Positions 7,184 through 10,994 of a DNA stretch of 10,994 nt are shown here, piece after piece; position 1 is the stretch's first letter; each line of letters begins with the position of its first letter. Source of the DNA: an uncultured Odoribacter sp. (GTDB lineage Bacteria > Bacteroidota > Bacteroidia > Bacteroidales > Marinifilaceae). Made by a program: the position numbers and the translations under genes. The stretch is from the NCBI GenBank assembly GCA_947176455.1, contig CAMWQQ010000037.1:1-10994 (forward strand). Direction: 5' to 3'. The notes beneath the pieces are model-generated. The model saw only the letters and a program-made list of their open reading frames with translations, was not told the origin of the DNA and did not search any database.

Positions 7184-8215
7184 TCAAAACAAACTCATCT
7201 GTTCGCCATCCGGACGTTGTCTTTCTTTTCCCAAATGCTTGTATGCCAGTTCCGTGACTTCCCTGCCCCGGGGGGTCCGTTTGATAAAGCCTTCTTTGAT
7301 CAGGAAAGGTTCGTAAACCTCTTCCAGGGTTCCGGCATCCTCGCCTACGGCAGTCGCAATTGTCGTCAGTCCGACGGGACCGCCTTTGAATTTCTCTATG
7401 ATCGTCAATAATATCTTGTTGTCCATTTCATCCAGCCCGTACTTGTCAATGTTCAGGGCTTCCAGTGCATAACGGGTGATTTCGTGGTCGATGTTTCCGT
7501 TGCCCTTCACCATAGCGAAATCCCGCACCCGGCGCAAGAGGGCGTTGGCGATACGGGGGGTTCCCCGGCTACGGGAGGCAATCTCTTTGGCGGCCTGGCT
7601 CGTGATGCCGATGTTCAGTATGGTGGCGGAACGGTTGATGATACCCGACAGAATGTCGATGTCGTAGTATTCCAGGTGACAATTGATGCCGAACCGGGCG
7701 CGCAGGGGTGCTGTCAAAAGTCCGCTTCGGGTTGTCGCTCCGATTAACGTGAACGGATTGATTTGAATCTGTACCGACCGGGCGGCGGGTCCCTTGTCTA
7801 TCATAATGTCTATGCGGTAATCCTCCATGGCCGAATACAGGTATTCCTCTACCACTGGACTCAGACGATGAATCTCGTCAATGAACAGGACGTCGTTCTC
7901 TTCCAGGTTTGTCAACAGACCGGCAAGGTCGCCCGGTTTGTCCAGCACCGGACCGGAGGTGATTTTAATCCCTACGCCCAGTTCATTCGCTATAATTGTG
8001 GACAGGGTGGTTTTCCCCAGTCCCGGAGGACCGTGCAGGATGACGTGATCCAAGGATTCGCCCCGCATCCTGGCTGCCTGCACGAAAATCTCCAGATTCT
8101 CGACAATTTTCTTTTGCCCTTGGAAATCGCTGAAGTTCAGCGGTCTTAACGCTCGCTCGAATTCCTTGTCCGATTCTTTCAACGCATTGCTGTCCCGAAT
8201 ATCAAATTCACTCAT
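7184..8215 (-). CDS. ruvB: Holliday junction branch migration ATPase RuvB
   Basis: The protein is 343 residues, a normal length for RuvB. It is the hexameric AAA+ motor that, with RuvA, drives branch migration of Holliday junctions in recombination and repair. The N-terminal part has the family's [11 protein letters not shown] (24-34), Walker A GPPGLGKT (62-69), Walker B with DEIH (113-116), sensor 1 region GATTRSGLL (159-167), LRARFG (171-176) with the arginine-finger region, and sensor 2 [15 protein letters not shown] (218-232). A winged-helix domain (about 258-330, with [10 protein letters not shown] and [17 protein letters not shown]) binds DNA. The last residues, QMSLF (339-343), resemble a sliding-clamp-binding motif. 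The ATG at 8213-8215 fits the family start. It is transcribed from its own promoter (8311-8341), with rprX downstream in the same direction. Confidence 0.98.
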   Translation of the reverse strand: MSEFDIRDSNALKESDKEFERALRPLNFSDFQGQKKIVENLEIFVQAARMRGESLDHVILHGPPGLGKTTLSTIIANELGVGIKITSGPVLDKPGDLAGLLTNLEENDVLFIDEIHRLSPVVEEYLYSAMEDYRIDIMIDKGPAARSVQIQINPFTLIGATTRSGLLTAPLRARFGINCHLEYYDIDILSGIINRSATILNIGITSQAAKEIASRSRGTPRIANALLRRVRDFAMVKGNGNIDHEITRYALEALNIDKYGLDEMDNKILLTIIEKFKGGPVGLTTIATAVGEDAGTLEEVYEPFLIKEGFIKRTPRGREVTELAYKHLGKERQRPDGEQMSLF

Positions 8216-8310
8216 ACCTGCTGATTTGAAATTAATGAAACCCTGTCTATGGCATACACTTTTCTGTCACAAATGACTTGTCACCCATAAACGCCGCTTT
8301 TATTCCTGCT

Positions 8311-8341
8311 CAAAAGTAGAAAAACAAAATCTGAACTCAAA
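8311..8341 (-). promoter_or_regulatory. Bacteroidota-type promoter of ruvB
   Basis: Read on the - strand, TTTG (8341-8338) is followed after 19 bases by TACTTTTG (8318-8311). This is the -33/-7 pattern TTTG-N19-TAnnTTTG of the primary sigma factor in Bacteroides. Transcription would begin near 8305 and give a leader of about 90 bases before the ruvB ATG. The leader holds GTCA-caaa-TGAC (8266-8277) and a second TGTCAC nearby, too short to call an operator. Confidence 0.7.
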
Positions 8342-8348
8342 ATGCCCG

Positions 8349-8382
8349 GACGGAAAGACGCAAAGATTAACTTGCCGTCTTT
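8349..8382. terminator. Hairpin between the DUF4435 gene and ruvB
   Basis: AAAGACG (8354-8360) pairs with CGTCTTT (8376-8382). Inside, CAA-G and CTTG pair around ATTAA with one bulged base. An alternative outer pairing joins GACGG (8349-8353) and CCGTC (8375-8379). It begins 8 bases beyond the DUF4435 stop and so can end that - strand transcript, but on that strand only three T residues follow the stem. The long T tract (8380-8398) lies on the + strand side, where no upstream gene needs it. Confidence 0.45.
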
Positions 8383-8389
8383 TTTCTTT

Positions 8390-9367
8390 TTAATTTTTTC
8401 CTAATAAACGGTAAACGTCTTCCTCGATTTTCCGGATAGGCAGGTAAGCCCCGTAGCGGATGTTTTGTCGTAGCTGGACATCCAGGTTGTTGCGGTTGCG
8501 ATACAGTTCGCAAATCATTTCGCGGGTCACTGTCCGATTCATTTTTGCGGCACGCAGAATGGCTTTGCACACTTCTTTGCAGACCAAGGATACCATGTCG
8601 TATAGATTGTGTCCCCGGACGAACAGATAGACGTTGTCCGGCGTTACGCCCAGTTTTAGGTATCTTTGTTTCACCGTCTCCAGGTCGGCGTTCGGATAAT
8701 TTTGCTGGAGATGTTGTACTTTCCATTCCACTCGGTGGCGCAATTCTTCCAAAGCCTTTTCCGCATTGTCGCACGCCAGGGGATGTGCCTTGGAGTTCGT
8801 CAAACCGATATAGGAATCGAAAGCGTATTGATTGAAACGTGATGGTTCAGCATTTTGGAAATACAAATGCCAGATGAACAATTCATAAAGGATGTTGGAA
8901 AACCGCTTCAAAAAAGCGGGGAAATCGAATATTGTATTCTCCAGATGCGTCACCCGGCAACATACATCGTGCAGTCCGTCAGCGAAACAATGGTGATTCT
9001 CAAATGAATAGGTGTATGTCTGCAACACAAAGTGCCGGACATCCATTCGCGATTCACGGAGCAGATAACGGTAATCGCTGTCGATGCAGATAAAAAAGTC
9101 CGGACTCAAAAAAGGGAAATATTTCAGGCACTGGGTCACTCCGGAAGTTTCCCGTCCGTATTCGTTTCGTGAGCCAGAAATAAAATGAAACCTGTCGTTC
9201 GGGCGAAAGTGCTTCAATATCTGTTTCCAGAATGCGACGTCGTCTTTGTTTTCCACGTGAACGGTTGCCCGGCAACGCAACATTTTCGCATCCAAGGCAA
9301 AACGTCGCGCCGCACCGGAAAAATGGATTTTCCTGTCTACCCCGTTTTTATTTTCACGTACAAACAT
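8390..9367 (-). CDS. DUF4435 protein, AriB-like putative TOPRIM-type nuclease
   Basis: The protein has 325 residues and is complete. Visible motifs are those of DUF4435: ATVHVENKDDVAFW (34-47) with Glu39 and Asp42/Asp43; a hydrophobic strand ending in acidic residues, FFICIDSDYR (91-100), with Asp96 and Asp98; YTYSFENHHC (118-127); and FVRGHNLYDM (249-258). The strand-Glu and strand-DxD layout is like a TOPRIM active site. In the PARIS defence system the DUF4435 protein AriB is the toxic effector, a nuclease reported to cut tRNA and held inactive by the ATPase AriA. Here the gene follows an AAA_15-type ATPase by 52 bases on the same strand, which is the AriA-AriB order. There is no signal peptide or membrane segment, so it is cytoplasmic. 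It may instead be a PARIS relative with another job; activity and trigger are inference. Confidence 0.8.
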   Translation of the reverse strand: MFVRENKNGVDRKIHFSGAARRFALDAKMLRCRATVHVENKDDVAFWKQILKHFRPNDRFHFISGSRNEYGRETSGVTQCLKYFPFLSPDFFICIDSDYRYLLRESRMDVRHFVLQTYTYSFENHHCFADGLHDVCCRVTHLENTIFDFPAFLKRFSNILYELFIWHLYFQNAEPSRFNQYAFDSYIGLTNSKAHPLACDNAEKALEELRHRVEWKVQHLQQNYPNADLETVKQRYLKLGVTPDNVYLFVRGHNLYDMVSLVCKEVCKAILRAAKMNRTVTREMICELYRNRNNLDVQLRQNIRYGAYLPIRKIEEDVYRLLGKN

Positions 9368-9419
9368 AAATGAAACAATCCGTTTTTAACTCGTATCTTG
9401 TCCGCGCCGTCCGTTTGTC

Positions 9420-10256
9420 TTATTCCTTGTTTCTCAGACTAATCAAGTCCTCCACGAATACCAGCTTGTTGCCCCACCCGTCTCCAAAAAGACTAGGGGA
9501 ATGCGTGGAAGTGATAATCTGGCAATTCGGATTCAGCCGGCGAATCTCTTCAAACAATTTGTATTGCCATTCGATGTGCAGGGAGATTTCCGGTTCGTCC
9601 ATCAGCAGGATATAAGGTTGCTCCTCCATTAGGAATACGCGCATCAGTATCAACAGCAATTGTTTCTCGCCGGAGGACAATTTATATAAAGGAATGACTT
9701 CCCCGTCGTCTATGAATATGAGGTGATTGGTGTGCGGGTCTATCTGTATCGTTTTCTGGGTCTTGGCGAAAAGCCGATCCACCGTCTCAAAAAGCGCCCG
9801 TATCCGCCGGTTGATGTTGTCCGCTTCCTCTGGAAAATTCGTTGCTTTCAGCCGGTAGTCGGAGAAAGAGGGTGTCGCTCCCCCGATGTCGTACACGATG
9901 TCGTGCAGTTCGTTGTATAGTTGGCTGTACTCTTTGCCTGCCTTGGGTTTGTCCCGAAAAGGCACGTCAAACGTGCTTATCTTCTGATACCTGATGTCGC
10001 CCCGGGCGTTTTTCAACGCTATCGCATTCATTCCGGGCACAAACGCTACCGTCCGCCCGTCCAGGGTGATTTCCACTTCCACGCCGAATGTTTTCAGACG
10101 TTTCACGTCGGCGGTCAGCATCGCGTCCAAGATGTTGAACAACGTGGTTTTGCCACTACCGTTGATGCCTATCAGGATGTTTACGTCCGGATTCAGATTT
10201 TTCCAGGAAAAATCGTATTTACACCACAAATTTCGAATCTCTATACATTGTATCAT
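9420..10256 (-). CDS. Compact ABC/AAA_15-type ATPase, AriA-like partner of the DUF4435 protein
   Basis: The chosen ATG at 10256 gives 278 residues starting MIQCIEIRNLWCKYDFSW, the usual first strand of OLD/RecF-like ATPases. A TTG at 10286 would add ten residues without family resemblance. Motifs are Walker A GINGSGKT (30-37), ABC signature LSSGEKQ (193-199), Walker B YILLMDEPE (215-223) with catalytic Glu221, the D-loop SLHIEWQ (225-231), and the switch His252 in STHSPSLF. The insert between Walker A and the signature is only about 155 residues, so there is no long SMC-like coiled coil and no fused TOPRIM domain; that activity would come from the DUF4435 gene next to it. In PARIS, AriA assembles into an oligomeric cage that holds AriB and senses phage anti-restriction proteins. 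The pair has its own promoter. Alternatives are a housekeeping ATPase or another ATPase-nuclease defence type. Confidence 0.85.
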   Translation of the reverse strand: MIQCIEIRNLWCKYDFSWKNLNPDVNILIGINGSGKTTLFNILDAMLTADVKRLKTFGVEVEITLDGRTVAFVPGMNAIALKNARGDIRYQKISTFDVPFRDKPKAGKEYSQLYNELHDIVYDIGGATPSFSDYRLKATNFPEEADNINRRIRALFETVDRLFAKTQKTIQIDPHTNHLIFIDDGEVIPLYKLSSGEKQLLLILMRVFLMEEQPYILLMDEPEISLHIEWQYKLFEEIRRLNPNCQIITSTHSPSLFGDGWGNKLVFVEDLISLRNKE

Positions 10257-10306
10257 AGCTTCAAACAAAAGGTCTGATGAAAGCAAAGACGCTTCAACTC
10301 TCTGAA

Positions 10307-10337
10307 CAAAGATAGGAAAGTAAAACCGAAAAACAAA
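10307..10337 (-). promoter_or_regulatory. Promoter of the ATPase-DUF4435 operon
   Basis: On the - strand TTTG (10337-10334) and TATCTTTG (10314-10307) are 19 bases apart, a full match to the Bacteroides -33/-7 pattern and the same geometry as the ruvB promoter. Transcription would begin near 10301, giving a leader of about 45 bases before the ATG at 10256. One AACCGAA copy (10324-10330) sits in the spacer, where a bound repressor would block the polymerase. Confidence 0.7.
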
Positions 10338-10361
10338 TGATAAACCGAATAACCGAATCGG
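10324..10361. repeat. Three AACCGAA repeats plus a CCGA-A-TCGG palindrome between divergent promoters
   Basis: AACCGAA occurs at 10324-10330, 10343-10349 and 10351-10357. The last two form a perfect 8-bp tandem, AACCGAAT twice (10343-10358). The final copy is also part of CCGAATCGG (10353-10361), a palindrome around a central A. The cluster covers the spacer and upstream side of the ATPase operon promoter, and the place where a -33 box of the DUF486 promoter would be expected. It is a plausible operator, unproven. Confidence 0.5.
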
Positions 10362-10369
10362 AAAAACGG

Positions 10370-10377
10370 TAATTTTG
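10370..10377 (+). promoter_or_regulatory. Candidate -7 element of the DUF486 gene promoter
   Basis: TAATTTTG fits TAnnTTTG and lies 31 bases before the ATG at 10409, leaving a leader of about 25 bases. No TTTG is found 19-21 bases upstream; that position is occupied by the AACCGAA tandem. The promoter would then be weak or depend on an activator. Confidence 0.5.
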
Positions 10378-10408
10378 CACCACGGATATTTTAAATACAG
10401 GTTTTGAT

Positions 10409-10777
10409 ATGAAAGGATTATATACCATTTTGTTGTTGGTCTGCTCCAACGTCTTTATGACTTTTGCGTGGTACGGTCATTTGAAATTACAGGAAGCGAA
10501 AATCAGTACCCACTGGCCTTTGATAGGAGTTATTCTGTTCTCCTGGGGTATCGCTTTCTTTGAATATTCGCTTCAGATTCCGGGCAACCGAATCGGTTTT
10601 CAAGGCAACGGCGGACCGTTTACGTTGGTTCAGTTGAAGGTCATTCAAGAAGTCATCACCTTGATTATCTTTGCCGTTTTCACCTTGATTTTTTTCCAAG
10701 GGGAAACGTTAAAGTGGAATCATCTGGCAGCTTCTGTCTGCTTGGTTATGGCGGTTTATTTTGTGTTTATGAAGTAG
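10409..10777 (+). CDS. DMT-family small membrane protein (DUF486)
   Basis: The protein has 122 residues and four predicted membrane helices, at about 4-22, 36-54, 78-97 and 105-121. The segment FEYSLQIPGNRIG (51-63), followed by a Gly-rich turn and LVQLKVIQE (73-81), is the DUF486 signature. The length is the usual one for this family. DUF486 proteins are placed near the drug/metabolite transporter superfamily as half-size, probably dimeric members; no substrate is established. The ATG at 10409 begins directly before the first helix. It is divergent from the ATPase-DUF4435 operon, sharing a 152-base intergenic region, and followed on the other strand by an Rpn-type gene. A functional tie to the defence-like pair is not implied. 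Confidence 0.92.
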   Translation: MKGLYTILLLVCSNVFMTFAWYGHLKLQEAKISTHWPLIGVILFSWGIAFFEYSLQIPGNRIGFQGNGGPFTLVQLKVIQEVITLIIFAVFTLIFFQGETLKWNHLAASVCLVMAVYFVFMK

Positions 10778-10828
10778 AGCCTTTTCGGAAGTTCTGCCCC
10801 TTCCGGACATTTGTCCGAGGTAAAGGCT
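10778..10828. terminator. Stem-loop region between DUF486 and the convergent Rpn gene
   Basis: AGCCTTT (10778-10784) pairs with AAAGGCT (10822-10828) and encloses two smaller hairpins that exclude each other: CGGAA with TTCCG (10786-10790 and 10801-10805), and CGGACA with TGTCCG (10804-10809 and 10812-10817). It starts right after the DUF486 stop and ends right at the stop of the convergent gene. T tracts are short, so a two-way terminator is likely but not clean. Confidence 0.45.
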
Positions 10829-10994
10829 TTACAGGTCTTCTATTTCTCGTTCCGACAATCCTGTGACTTGGGCGATGAAAGCCGTTTCGCCACCCAGCGC
10901 TTTCATTTTGCAGGCTATTTTGAGTTTTTCGCTCTTTTCACCTTCCCGGTATCCTTCTCGGCGACCTTCCTGATGCCCTGCCTGGTGTCCTTCT
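10829..10994 (-). CDS. Rpn-family recombination-promoting nuclease/putative transposase, C-terminal end
   Basis: Only the last 54 residues are in the window; the gene runs off the right edge. The segment opens with a run of EGxx tetrads (EGHQ, AGHQ, EGRR, EGYR, EGEK), then continues EKLKIACKMKALGGETAFIAQVTGLSEREIEDL. This is the usual tail of Rpn/PD-(D/E)XK nuclease-family proteins: a charged Glu-Gly repeat followed by a short helix-turn-helix-like end of the KIA+KML..G....I...TGLS..EI..L type. The nuclease domain itself lies outside the window. Rpn proteins cut DNA and promote RecA-independent recombination in E. coli; short C-terminal forms have been described as inhibitors in some of them. 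Whether this gene is complete cannot be judged. Confidence 0.8.
   Translation of the reverse strand, partial: EGHQAGHQEGRREGYREGEKSEKLKIACKMKALGGETAFIAQVTGLSEREIEDL
10941..10994 (-). repeat. 12-bp degenerate tandem repeat encoding EGxx tetrads
   Basis: On the + strand, units CCTTCCCGGTAT, CCTTCTCGGCGA, CCTTCCTGATGC and CCTGCCTGGTGT follow one another, then a partial CCTTCT at the window edge. Each codes on the - strand for one Glu-Gly (or Ala-Gly) tetrad of the Rpn tail. Such units can expand or contract by slippage without shifting the frame. Confidence 0.8.

Noticed and set aside
8266..8284. GTCA-caaa-TGAC and a second TGTCAC in the ruvB leader as an operator
   Set aside because: The arms are four bases long; such pairs are expected by chance in a leader of this size.
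9921..10277. A 118-codon + strand frame across the ATPase start
   Set aside because: It is antisense to the Walker A region of the ATPase and has no recognisable domain; the promoter at 10307-10337 belongs to the other strand.
10257..10286. An upstream TTG start for the ATPase, adding ten residues
   Set aside because: The added residues do not resemble the family N-terminus, which begins just before the first strand at the ATG, and TTG starts are rarer.
10941..10994. Regular short repeats as part of a CRISPR array
   Set aside because: The units are 12 bases, contiguous and coding, with no spacers.

Overview
The window reads as chromosomal DNA of a Bacteroidota member, most likely order Bacteroidales. 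The reasons are a SusC/SusD pair, Bacteroidota-type lipoprotein signal peptides, a FISUMP-domain lipoprotein, an RprX/RprY-type two-component system, and promoters of the form TTTG-N19-TAnnTTTG without strong Shine-Dalgarno sites. Base composition is near 50% GC. A family such as Odoribacteraceae would fit the lipoprotein content, but this is only a guess.

Left part (1-4691, + strand): the 3' part of an outer-membrane nutrient-uptake operon. In order it holds the C-terminal 324 residues of a SusC/RagA TonB-dependent transporter, a complete SusD/RagB lipoprotein, a lipoprotein that looks like a substrate-import-associated zinc metallohydrolase without its HExxH motif, and a FISUMP-domain lipoprotein with an acidic insertion of about 105 residues. 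The genes are 1 to 12 bases apart, so they are very probably co-transcribed. After a possible 35-codon micro-ORF, an 18-bp stem with A and T tracts on its two sides ends the operon and also serves the convergent genes on the other strand.

Middle part (4710-8341, - strand): rprX (sensor kinase) and rprY (OmpR-type response regulator) transcribed in that order, and upstream of them ruvB, the Holliday-junction branch-migration motor, with its own well-formed promoter. The 193 bases between ruvB and rprX carry repeated ACTTCA-type words that could be regulator sites.

Right part (8349-10994): a two-gene operon on the - strand encodes a compact ABC/AAA_15-type ATPase followed by a DUF4435 protein. 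This is the gene pair and order of the PARIS anti-phage system (AriA-AriB), and it is the best candidate here for an under-described system. Its promoter faces a divergent DUF486 membrane-protein gene across a short region with three AACCGAA repeats. The window ends inside the C-terminus of an Rpn-family (PD-(D/E)XK nuclease/putative transposase) gene on the - strand. There are no rRNA, tRNA, CRISPR or integrase genes in the window, and no stretch longer than 300 bases without a gene.
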